Positions 45,809 through 53,143 of a DNA stretch of 64,000 nucleotides are shown in pieces. A program made the position numbers and the translations under genes. The notes under the pieces were generated by a model. That model did not search any database. It was not told the DNA's origin and saw only the letters and a list, made by a program, of their open reading frames with translations. The stretch is from NCBI RefSeq assembly GCF_900105995.1, contig NZ_LT629785.1, positions 3,705,590 through 3,769,589 on the forward strand. The letters run 5' to 3'. How positions within the stretch are numbered: the first letter of the stretch is position 1; the number at the start of each line of letters is the position of its first letter. This stretch comes from Pseudomonas pohangensis. Its GTDB lineage: Bacteria > Pseudomonadota > Gammaproteobacteria > Pseudomonadales > Pseudomonadaceae.

Positions 45809-46792
45809 ATGGCATGTGGATGCGGTGGTACTAACGGCGGTTCCGGTGGCTGTGGCGGTGACAAGTCGCCCTCCGCGCCCGTCGTGGAAGCAGCACTGGC
45901 ACACGAGCTGCCCGTAGAAAACGGCGCCCAGGCTGGCGCAGTAGAATTTCAACCGGCCCCGTTGCTGGATATTGCCGAGCCGGAGGATCTGCTGATTGCC
46001 CGCAGCGAGCAGGACTGGCCGCGGATTCGCGTCAACGGTGTGCTGATCGAGCCCGCAGCGCTGGCGCTGGAGCTGCAATATCATCCGGCATCCGAGCAGA
46101 GCGAGGCGATGTTTCTCGCCGCCCAGGCGCTGGTGATTCGCGAGCTGTTGCAGCAGCGCGGTCGCGAGCTGGGTATCGAGCCGGTCCCGGTTGCCGGTGA
46201 AACCGCCGATGAAGCCAGCGTGCGTGCGCTGATCGAACATGAGGTGGTGGTGCCCGAGGCAGATGAAGCGGCCTGCGAGCATTTCTACCAAAGCAACCTG
46301 GCGCGCTTTGTCAGTGCCCCGCTGCTGGCCGCCCGGCATATCCTGCTGGAGTGCGCCCCGGACGATATCGAGGAGCGCATCAGCCGGCGCGAGCAGGCAC
46401 AAGCGCTGATCAGCCAATTGCAGGCCGACCCGCAGCGTTTCGCCGAGCTGGCCATGGGTCACTCGGCCTGCCCGTCGAAGGCGCAGGGCGGTTCACTTGG
46501 CCAGTTGAGCAAGGGCCAGACCGTGCCCGAGTTTGAAAAGCAACTGTTCCGTCAGCCGCAAGGCCTGGTGACCCAGCCACTGGAAAGCCGTTATGGTTTC
46601 CATGTGGTTTATGTCGACCAGCGTATCGAGGGCGTACAATTGCCCTACGAGACGGTGGCGCAGGATATTCGCCGCGAGTTGTACCAGCGCGTCTGGCAGA
46701 AGGCTGTGGCACAGTACCTGCAGACGCTGGTCGGTGCCGCTGATATTCAGGGCATTCAACTGGAAGGTGCTACTTCCCCGTTAGTGCAGTAA
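45809..46792 (+). CDS. PpiC-type peptidyl-prolyl isomerase of the nar operon
   Basis: This 327-residue parvulin-type protein has an N-terminal SurA/NifM-like helical part (about 60-170) and a rotamase domain (about 175-275: ARHILLECAPDD, FAELAMGHSACPSKAQGGSLGQL, PLESRYGFHVVYVD). The N-terminus is striking: four Cys among Gly, Ser and Asn in the first 18 residues (ACGCGGTNGGSGGCGG). No signal peptide is seen, so it is cytoplasmic. Pseudomonads keep such a gene between narI and moaA; a role in NarGH folding is inferred. Confidence 0.88.
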   Translation: MACGCGGTNGGSGGCGGDKSPSAPVVEAALAHELPVENGAQAGAVEFQPAPLLDIAEPEDLLIARSEQDWPRIRVNGVLIEPAALALELQYHPASEQSEAMFLAAQALVIRELLQQRGRELGIEPVPVAGETADEASVRALIEHEVVVPEADEAACEHFYQSNLARFVSAPLLAARHILLECAPDDIEERISRREQAQALISQLQADPQRFAELAMGHSACPSKAQGGSLGQLSKGQTVPEFEKQLFRQPQGLVTQPLESRYGFHVVYVDQRIEGVQLPYETVAQDIRRELYQRVWQKAVAQYLQTLVGAADIQGIQLEGATSPLVQ

Positions 46793-46810
46793 ATCGCTGG
46801 AGAAGCCTGG

Positions 46811-47806
46811 ATGGGCAGTATGTTGCAGGACGGCTTTGGCCGGCAGATAGATTACCTGCGCATGTCGGTCACCGACCGCTGTGATTTTCGCTGTGTCTAC
46901 TGCATGGCCGAGGACATGACCTTTCTGCCGCGCCAGCAGGTGCTCGGGCTGGAAGAGTTGTACCTGCTGGCCGAGCAATTCGTCGATCTGGGGGTGAAGA
47001 AGATTCGCCTGACCGGCGGCGAGCCGCTGGTGCGCAAGGGCATCGTCGGCCTGTGCGAGCGTATCGCCAGTCTGCCGGGCCTGCGCGAGCTGGTGCTGAC
47101 CACCAATGGCTCGCAGCTGACCCGTTATGCCCGGGATTTGCACCAGGCCGGAGTGAAACGGCTGAACATCAGTCTCGACAGTCTGGATGCCGACAAATTC
47201 CGCGCCATCACCCGTACCGGTGATCTGCAGCAGGTCATCGCCGGAATCCATGCAGCCGGGGATGCCGGTTTCCAGCACAGCAAGCTCAACGTGGTGGTGA
47301 TGAAAGGCCGCAATGACGACGAAGTGCCGGCACTGGTCGACTTCGCCGTGGCCAACCAGCTGGATATCAGCTTTATCGAGGAAATGCCGCTGGGAGCCAT
47401 CAGCGAGCACAGCCGTGCCGAAGCTTTCTGCTCCAGTGACGAAGTGCGTGCCCTGATCGAGCAGCGCTACGATCTGGTCGAGTCTGCCGAATCCACCCAG
47501 GGCCCGTCGCGCTACTGGCGCATTCCCGGGGTGGACAGCACGCGCATCGGCTTCATTTCGCCGCACAGCCACAATTTCTGCGGCAGCTGCAACCGTGTGC
47601 GGCTGACGGTGGAAGGTCGTCTTCTGCTGTGTCTGGGCAACGAGCACAGCCTTGATCTGAAGAGCATCCTGCGCCGTTATCCCGGTGAGCCGCAGCGCCT
47701 GCGCGACGCCATCCTTGGCGCCATGGCGCGCAAGCCCTGGGGCCACGACTTTCAGCTCAATGATGAAGTGCAGGTGGTGCGCTTCATGAACATGACCGGC
47801 GGCTGA
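46811..47806 (+). CDS. moaA: GTP 3',8-cyclase MoaA
   Basis: This 331-residue radical SAM enzyme has an N-terminal cluster Cys24, Cys28, Cys31 (DRCDFRCVYC) and a C-terminal GTP-binding cluster (FCGSCNRVRLTVEGRLLLC). With MoaC it makes cyclic pyranopterin, the first step of molybdenum cofactor synthesis. Its place at the end of the nar operon provides cofactor when NarG is made. The start follows CTGGAG. Confidence 0.96.
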   Translation: MGSMLQDGFGRQIDYLRMSVTDRCDFRCVYCMAEDMTFLPRQQVLGLEELYLLAEQFVDLGVKKIRLTGGEPLVRKGIVGLCERIASLPGLRELVLTTNGSQLTRYARDLHQAGVKRLNISLDSLDADKFRAITRTGDLQQVIAGIHAAGDAGFQHSKLNVVVMKGRNDDEVPALVDFAVANQLDISFIEEMPLGAISEHSRAEAFCSSDEVRALIEQRYDLVESAESTQGPSRYWRIPGVDSTRIGFISPHSHNFCGSCNRVRLTVEGRLLLCLGNEHSLDLKSILRRYPGEPQRLRDAILGAMARKPWGHDFQLNDEVQVVRFMNMTGG

Positions 47807-47863
47807 GTCATCGCTGCATCCGAGCGGGTGGTCAAAACCCGCAGGGTGCCAGTGCCGTCAGCG

Positions 47864-48028
47864 TTACTCTGCGGAATCCGCAGTGGATGTTGCTGGCGCG
47901 GTTGAAGCGTCAGCCGGCAGTTCAGGCTCTTCCGCCGCCTGGGTTTTTTTCAGGGCTTTTTCTGCCTTGGCTTTCTTCTTCTCGAGTTCCCGCTGGCGTT
48001 TTTCGTACTGGTAGTTTGGCTTGGCCAT
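47864..48028 (-). CDS. Small conserved basic protein, 54 residues
   Basis: The protein starts at ATG 48028, preceded by AAGGAGA seven bases away, and reads MAKPNYQYEKRQRELEKKKAKAEKALKK with an Ala/Thr/Ser tail. The charged helix from residues 6-32 is a probable coiled coil. Similar small proteins occur in many pseudomonads without a known function. It converges on moaA. Confidence 0.75.
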   Translation of the reverse strand: MAKPNYQYEKRQRELEKKKAKAEKALKKTQAAEEPELPADASTAPATSTADSAE

Positions 48029-48380
48029 GGCAATTCTCCTTGAGTGAATGCCCCCACGATACAGCAGTTGCCGCCAGCGCCGTATTCGCGCCTTGTGAAA
48101 ATTACACTGCGTATCGATCCGCTTGCACACAAACACCGGCCCACTACTGCAGCTGAATCAGTCAGCGGCAATCTGTTCCAGCCAGCCTGACGCATTGACC
48201 GCGAAGGAGCTCGCATGTCTGGCTCAGCTCTGGCTGCCTGGGGTAACCGGGGTGCGGGCCTGGCAAGGCTGCTCAAGTCGCCCTGCCCGCTTGACCGGGA
48301 TCAAGCGGACATTCGCCAACCTGTCCTACGCTGGGCCTACCGGCAAGCGGTTGCCTTTTACCTGCCAAGTGAGGAAGCAA
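48029..48380. other. 352-base intergenic region with one Fnr-type box
   Basis: No gene with coding signals is seen. It contains the Anr/Dnr box at 48291-48304 and a likely -10 element TCCTAC at 48324-48329. Promoters for the small minus-strand gene must lie at its left end. Confidence 0.5.
48291..48304 (+). promoter_or_regulatory. Anr/Dnr (Fnr-type) box upstream of the osmC-like gene
   Basis: TTGACCGGGATCAA matches the Fnr-type consensus with one change, 77 bases before the start codon. Confidence 0.75.
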
Positions 48381-48815
48381 ATGACGCTTAAAACGATCAG
48401 TGCCAGTGGCCGTATGGACAGCGGCATGGATGTGCACGTGCAATGTGGCGGTTTCGAACTGGTCATGGACCAGCCGGCCAATGCCGGCGGCAAGGGGCTG
48501 GGGCCGACGCCGCTGGAGGTGATTCTGGGAGCGGTAGCCGGATGTTTCGGCACTATCGGCCGTTACATCGCCCATCAGCAGAAAATCACCTTGCGCGGCA
48601 TGCAGTTCGAGATGGAGGCGGATTACGACCCGGATGGCCTGCTCGGGCGCAATCCCGAGGTGCGCGCGGGCTTTCAGGCGTTGCGGGTAAGGGTAAGCAT
48701 CGATGCCGATCTGGCAGATGAGCAGAAGCAGGCGTTTCTCGAACTGATCGAGGAACGCTGCCCGCTGGCCGACAACCTGATGCATGGAACCCGGCTGATC
48801 ACCCGTCTGGCCTGA
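48381..48815 (+). CDS. OsmC-family protein
   Basis: The protein has 144 residues from ATG 48381 (MTLKTISASGRMDSGMDVHVQC), preceded by GAGGAAGC. The OsmC/YhfA fold is supported by two Cys, one in GAVAGCFGTIGRYIA (helix) and one in EERCPLADNL, the peroxidatic pair position. Members reduce organic peroxides or serve unknown thiol roles. The Fnr-type box suggests use in anoxia or under NO stress, which is unusual for a peroxide enzyme. Confidence 0.88.
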   Translation: MTLKTISASGRMDSGMDVHVQCGGFELVMDQPANAGGKGLGPTPLEVILGAVAGCFGTIGRYIAHQQKITLRGMQFEMEADYDPDGLLGRNPEVRAGFQALRVRVSIDADLADEQKQAFLELIEERCPLADNLMHGTRLITRLA

Positions 48816-48843
48816 GTTTTCTATACGGCCTGACAGCGAACGG

Positions 48844-48864
48844 ATGCCCCTCGTCGAGGGGCAT
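48844..48864. terminator. Bidirectional hairpin between osmC-like and MAPEG genes
   Basis: The inverted repeat ATGCCCCTCG-T-CGAGGGGCAT lies between two convergent genes. There is no clear T run. Confidence 0.6.
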
Positions 48865-48870
48865 TGGCGA

Positions 48871-49263
48871 TCAGTACAGTGTCTGCATCATCAGCACCAG
48901 GCCGGCGATGCCGACACCCCAGACCGCGCTGCGCACGTAGGTGATGCCGAGGATATAAACCGGCAGATACACCACCCGTGCCCAGAAGAATACTTCGGCA
49001 CCAAAGGTGGCCTGCTCGCCCATGCCGGCGGCATGCGCGACACCTGCCAGGGCGATAAACAGGAGGAAATTTTCCTTGGTGTTCTGCGCGGCCTTTTCGG
49101 CACGGGCACCCATAGGCGTGGCTTCGGGCAGATTGTCGCGATTGCTCAGGCCGGCCTTCATGCCGTCCAAAGTCCATTCACGATTGCGCAACACGGCGCC
49201 GAGCATGATCGAGATAAAGGTCAGCGCGGTCATGCAGACCACGATTTGCAGCAGTGAGGTCAT
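48871..49263 (-). CDS. MAPEG family membrane protein
   Basis: The 130-residue protein has four membrane helices (about 4-24, 62-84, 88-108 and 112-129). The motif NLPEATPMGARAEKAAQNTKEN in the loop after helix 1 matches MAPEG proteins related to glutathione-dependent or eicosanoid enzymes. The activity in bacteria is mostly unknown. It has GGAGAAT ahead of the ATG. Confidence 0.85.
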   Translation of the reverse strand: MTSLLQIVVCMTALTFISIMLGAVLRNREWTLDGMKAGLSNRDNLPEATPMGARAEKAAQNTKENFLLFIALAGVAHAAGMGEQATFGAEVFFWARVVYLPVYILGITYVRSAVWGVGIAGLVLMMQTLY

Positions 49264-49328
49264 GGCAGGATTCTCCTTGGTCGATTTTTTATTTTGGGTC
49301 CGGCTGTTTTGCGGGTTGCGCCAGTGAC

Positions 49329-49568
49329 TTAGCCGGTGGCTGCCGGGCCGACTTCCGTCAGCACCGCCATGCTGCGCAACTGCTGCACATCGTGCAGGGT
49401 GATAGGCGAATAGGCAATGGTCAGCAGGCCCTGTTTCTTCAGGGCCTTGAGTTCACGATTGAGGCTTTGCCGGGGCACGCCGGGCATGTCGGCAAACGGG
49501 TCCCGGGAGAGCATCAGATTCAGCTCGATACCGTTTGCTGCATCGCGCCCGTGCTGCGCAGCCAGCAA
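49329..49568 (-). pseudogene. Remnant of a Crp/Fnr-type regulator (HTH domain only)
   Basis: The frame codes for LAALLAAQHGRDAANGIELNLMLSR..., then VPRQSLNRELKALKKQGLLTIAYSPITLHDVQQLRSMA. This is the DNA-binding end of a Crp-family regulator, with recognition helix RQSLNREL. The open frame extends upstream only to a stop near 49670 and contains no cNMP-binding domain. An internal TTG/ATG-like start would give about 79 residues. It is most likely a decayed gene, though a free-standing HTH protein cannot be excluded. Confidence 0.6.
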
Positions 49569-49728
49569 GGCTGCCAGAGCGCCGGGCTGGTGGGCTGGTG
49601 GGCGGGAAGGCGCAATTGTACCGCCGGTCAGCCCCTTGCCCTTGAATTTGTCAGAAAACCACGGCGTTCACTGCTACCGTTTCAGGTGAAGAACTCTCAC
49701 GTAAAACGGTGAAGAGGGCGCCATCGCC

Positions 49729-51126
49729 ATGACTACTCAAGACACCTCGAAAGCCTGGAATGACGTGCTGCGGCCCAAGCTGTCCGAGCGTTACGAGATG
49801 GGCAAGCAACTGCGCGAGAAGTGCCCGCGTGCTTCCCACGCGGACTGGAAAGCCGCGGCTAACCGCGAGGATCCGCTGCAGCTGCTCAAACAGGACAACC
49901 GCGGGCGAATCCGGGAGCTGATCCCGATACGCTATGGGCGCATGGTGAAGTCGCCGTTTACCTTTTATCGCGGAGCGGCCCTCAATATGGCCGCCGACCT
50001 GGCAAACACACCGTCTTCCGGCCTTCGTGTACAGGCGTGCGGCGATGCCCACCTGCTCAACTTCGGCGCGTATGCCTCGCCCGAACGCAGGCACATTTTT
50101 GACATTAACGATCTGGATGAGACGCTTCCCGCACCCTGGGAATGGGACGTCAAGCGGCTGGCGGCGAGCGTCGTGCTGGCGAGCCGCAATAACGGCTTCA
50201 GCCAGCGCGAAGCCCGTGATGCGGTGCTTGCAGGGGTACGCAGCTATCGCAAGCGCATGTTCCAGTACTACGGTATGTCCGTGCTGGATGTGTGGTACGC
50301 CAGCATCGACGCCACCGAGTTTGCCGGGTCAACCAAAGACCGGGAGGCTGGCCAGCGTGCCGCCAAACGGCTGGCCGCGGCCCGTGAACGCAGCGTGCTG
50401 GAGCACGACTTCCCCAAGCTGACAGCCGACATCGGTGAAGACCCGACCATCAGGGACAATCCTCCGCTGATCTACCATCTCGACGGAGATGGCTCTGGTG
50501 AGTATTTTGCGAACGTGCGCGCGGCCTTTGCCGAGTACCGGGAATCCCTGCAGGAGGAGCGTCGCGTACTCCTTGATCATTACGAGATCAAGGACGCTGC
50601 GATGAAGGTGGTCGGTGTCGGCAGCGTCGGGACCTTTTGTGCCGTCCTGTTGCTGATGGCCAGCGAACAGGATCCGCTTTTTCTTCAGGTCAAACAGGCC
50701 CGCCCTTCCGTGCTCGAAGCGTATGCCGGCAAGAGCAGGTACCCCAATCATGGGCAACGGGTGGTAAACGGCTACCGCTTGATGCAGTCGTCGAGCGACA
50801 TTTTTCTCGGCTGGACCAAGGGCAAGCAGGGTGGGCATATCTACGTTCGCCAGCTCAGGGATATGAAAGTTGGCGCGCAGGTCGAACTGTTCAGCCCGGG
50901 CTTTATGGCCGAGTATGCCGAGGTCTGCGGCTGGGCGCTGGCGCGGGCACATGCGCGCTCCGGCGATCCTGCGCAAATCAGCGGCTATCTGGGCAAGAGC
51001 GACACCTTTGACGAAGCCATTGCAGATTTCGCCGTCGCCTACGCCGATCAAAGCGAACGTGACCATGCAATCCTGCTGAGCGCGGTGCAGTCCGGACAGG
51101 TAGAGGCTCACACTGAGGAGGATTGA
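49729..51126 (+). CDS. DUF2252 family protein
   Basis: The 465-residue protein has the motif set RYGRMVKSPFTFYRGAALNMAADL, CGDAHLLNFGAYASPER, FDINDLDETLPAPWEWDVKRLAAS and the later VVNGYRLMQSSSDIFLGWT. The His-x-x-Asn plus Asp motifs (CGDAHLLNFG, DINDLDET) look like those of aminoglycoside-phosphotransferase-like kinases, so a phosphotransferase fold is likely. The substrate is unknown. It is monocistronic. Confidence 0.85.
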   Translation: MTTQDTSKAWNDVLRPKLSERYEMGKQLREKCPRASHADWKAAANREDPLQLLKQDNRGRIRELIPIRYGRMVKSPFTFYRGAALNMAADLANTPSSGLRVQACGDAHLLNFGAYASPERRHIFDINDLDETLPAPWEWDVKRLAASVVLASRNNGFSQREARDAVLAGVRSYRKRMFQYYGMSVLDVWYASIDATEFAGSTKDREAGQRAAKRLAAARERSVLEHDFPKLTADIGEDPTIRDNPPLIYHLDGDGSGEYFANVRAAFAEYRESLQEERRVLLDHYEIKDAAMKVVGVGSVGTFCAVLLLMASEQDPLFLQVKQARPSVLEAYAGKSRYPNHGQRVVNGYRLMQSSSDIFLGWTKGKQGGHIYVRQLRDMKVGAQVELFSPGFMAEYAEVCGWALARAHARSGDPAQISGYLGKSDTFDEAIADFAVAYADQSERDHAILLSAVQSGQVEAHTEED

Positions 51127-51302
51127 GACTGGTCGCGGCTTACGCCGGGGAGCAGGCACGCAGCCAGGGTCGATTTGGCATGCCTGACCGGTGGCTGCTA
51201 GGCTGCCTGACAGCATCACTTCAGCCAACTCCACACAATAAACAGTTCATTCCGGGTGTCCGGAGTGGCCGTCAGAACAAGCAGCCAAGGAGAAGCCCGA
51301 TC

Positions 51303-52856
51303 ATGCATCCATTACGTCAATGGCTAAGCCCGTTTAGCCGTGCCGCCGTCTTACTGGTCGCCGCCGGCCTGACACCACTGGCGGTCGCCGCCGACAAGCC
51401 GAACATGCTGCTGATTTTCGGCGATGACATCGGCCAGACCAACATCAGCAAATACAGCTACGGCCTGATGGGTTACCACACCCCGAACATCGACCGGATT
51501 GCCAACGAGGGCATGCTGTTCACCGACTATTACGGCGAGCAGAGTTGCACGGCCGGCCGCGCCGCATTTATTACCGGGCAGATACCGGTACGCACCGGAC
51601 TGACCAAGGTCGGTATGCCGGGCTCCACGGTCGGCCTGCAGAAGGAAGATCCGACGCTGGCCGAGTTGCTCAAGCCGCTGGGGTATACCTCCGGCCAGTT
51701 CGGCAAGAATCACCTGGGTGATCGCGACGAATTCCTGCCGACCAATCACGGCTTCGACGAGTTCTTCGGCAACCTGTATCACCTGAATGCGGAAGAAGGC
51801 CCGGAGGATCCGGACTGGACGAAGAATCCGGCAATCGACAAGTCAATTCGTCCGCGCGGCATCATCCACAGTACTGCCGATGGCAAGGTCGAGGACCTTG
51901 GTCCGCTGAACAAGAAACGCATGGAAACCATCGATGAGGAATTCCTCAATGCCTCGCTGAACTTCATCGACAAGGCGCACGCGGCCAAGAAGCCGTTCAT
52001 GGTCTGGTTCAACTCGACGCGCATGCATTACTACACGCATCTGCGTCCCGAGTCGGTGGGCTTGTCCGGCCAGGATTTCTATAACGACGGCATGGTCGAG
52101 CATGACGCGCAGGTCGGCCAGTTGCTGAAAAAACTGGATGATCTGGGCATCGCCGACAACACCATCGTGCTGTATTCCACCGATAACGGTGTGCACTTCA
52201 ACCAGTGGCCGGATGCCGGGATCACGCCATTCCGTGGCGAGAAGAACACCAACTGGGAAGGCGGCTTCCGGGTCCCGGCGGTAGTGCGCTGGCCGGGCCA
52301 CATCAAGCCTGGCAGTGTGTCCAACACCATCATGTCGCACCAGGACTGGTTGCCGACGCTGATGTCGGCTGCCGGCGTGCCGGGCATTACCGAACAGTTG
52401 CTCAAGGGCTATACCGCGGGGGACAAGAAGTTCACCGTGCATCTGGATGGCTACGATTTCGTGCCCTATCTGGAAGGCAAGACCGACCAGGGGCCGCGCA
52501 ACCAGTTCTTCTACTTCAGTGATGACGGCAAATTGCTGGGCATGCGTGATGGTGACTGGAAAATCGTCTATGCCGAGCAGCGCTCAAAGCGTTTCGATGT
52601 GTGGCGGGATCCGTTTGTCGACCTGCGCGCCCCGAAAGTGTTCAACCTGCGGCGCGATCCCTACGAGCGCGCCGATACGGACTCCAACAGCTACAACGTC
52701 TGGTGGGATCACAAGGTGGGCGTGATTGCCATGCCGGCAGTGGGCAAGACACAGCAATTCCTGATGAGCTTCCAGCAGTTCCCGCCGCGTCAGCGACCGG
52801 CTTCTTTCACCATCGACCAGATCACCGAGAAGCTGCTGAACTTCAAGAACAAGTAA
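51303..52856 (+). CDS. Cys-type arylsulfatase, secreted
   Basis: The protein has 517 residues from ATG 51303, after AAGGAGAAG. The signal peptide ends near residue 30 (LAVAA|DK). Metal Asp41/Asp42 (FGDDIGQ) and the signature C-T-A-G-R with Cys82 mark the formylglycine type. Other active-site blocks are GQFGKNHLGDRDEFLP and STDNGVHFNQWPD. It shares the class of the larger sulfatase at 18 kb but not its extra C-terminal domain. No maturation enzyme is nearby. Confidence 0.92.
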   Translation: MHPLRQWLSPFSRAAVLLVAAGLTPLAVAADKPNMLLIFGDDIGQTNISKYSYGLMGYHTPNIDRIANEGMLFTDYYGEQSCTAGRAAFITGQIPVRTGLTKVGMPGSTVGLQKEDPTLAELLKPLGYTSGQFGKNHLGDRDEFLPTNHGFDEFFGNLYHLNAEEGPEDPDWTKNPAIDKSIRPRGIIHSTADGKVEDLGPLNKKRMETIDEEFLNASLNFIDKAHAAKKPFMVWFNSTRMHYYTHLRPESVGLSGQDFYNDGMVEHDAQVGQLLKKLDDLGIADNTIVLYSTDNGVHFNQWPDAGITPFRGEKNTNWEGGFRVPAVVRWPGHIKPGSVSNTIMSHQDWLPTLMSAAGVPGITEQLLKGYTAGDKKFTVHLDGYDFVPYLEGKTDQGPRNQFFYFSDDGKLLGMRDGDWKIVYAEQRSKRFDVWRDPFVDLRAPKVFNLRRDPYERADTDSNSYNVWWDHKVGVIAMPAVGKTQQFLMSFQQFPPRQRPASFTIDQITEKLLNFKNK

Positions 52857-53143
52857 CACCTGTCACGGCGGTTCGGATGGGTTCAGCAGGGCCTGATCCG
52901 AATCGTCGGCCACTGCGTCATGCAACGTAGCTGCCACACCACCCCTACATCCCCGGTAGCACGCCTACCATTGCCGGCATTGAACTGCAGCAGGCAGGCC
53001 GCTTTTCGCTAGCCGGCCTCTTGAGGTTTATTTCGCTTCTTGATTGGCATCAATTCCATTACGACGTTTACACCTACATTACCCACCATCTTGTGTCTTA
53101 TATTTTATTAATAACAATATGTGGTGTTTTGGAGGTTCTGGTG
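52857..53143. other. nrdD upstream region
   Basis: This 287-base gap has no gene. It holds the Fnr-type box at 53040-53053, a TACATT -10-like hexamer (53075-53080), an AT-rich leader (53090-53120) and the ribosome site GGAGG (53131-53135). Confidence 0.65.
53040..53053 (+). promoter_or_regulatory. Anr/Dnr (Fnr-type) box upstream of nrdD, perfect match
   Basis: TTGATTGGCATCAA is a perfect TTGAT-N4-ATCAA. With the TACATT hexamer at 53075-53080, transcription would start near 53087, placing the box at about -41, the class II position for Fnr-type activators. Confidence 0.88.

Noticed and set aside
53021..53143. 41 extra N-terminal codons for nrdD from ATG 53021
   Set aside because: They overlap the perfect Fnr box and expected promoter, and are unlike the ATP-cone start. 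GGAGG precedes the GTG pair at 53141/53144.
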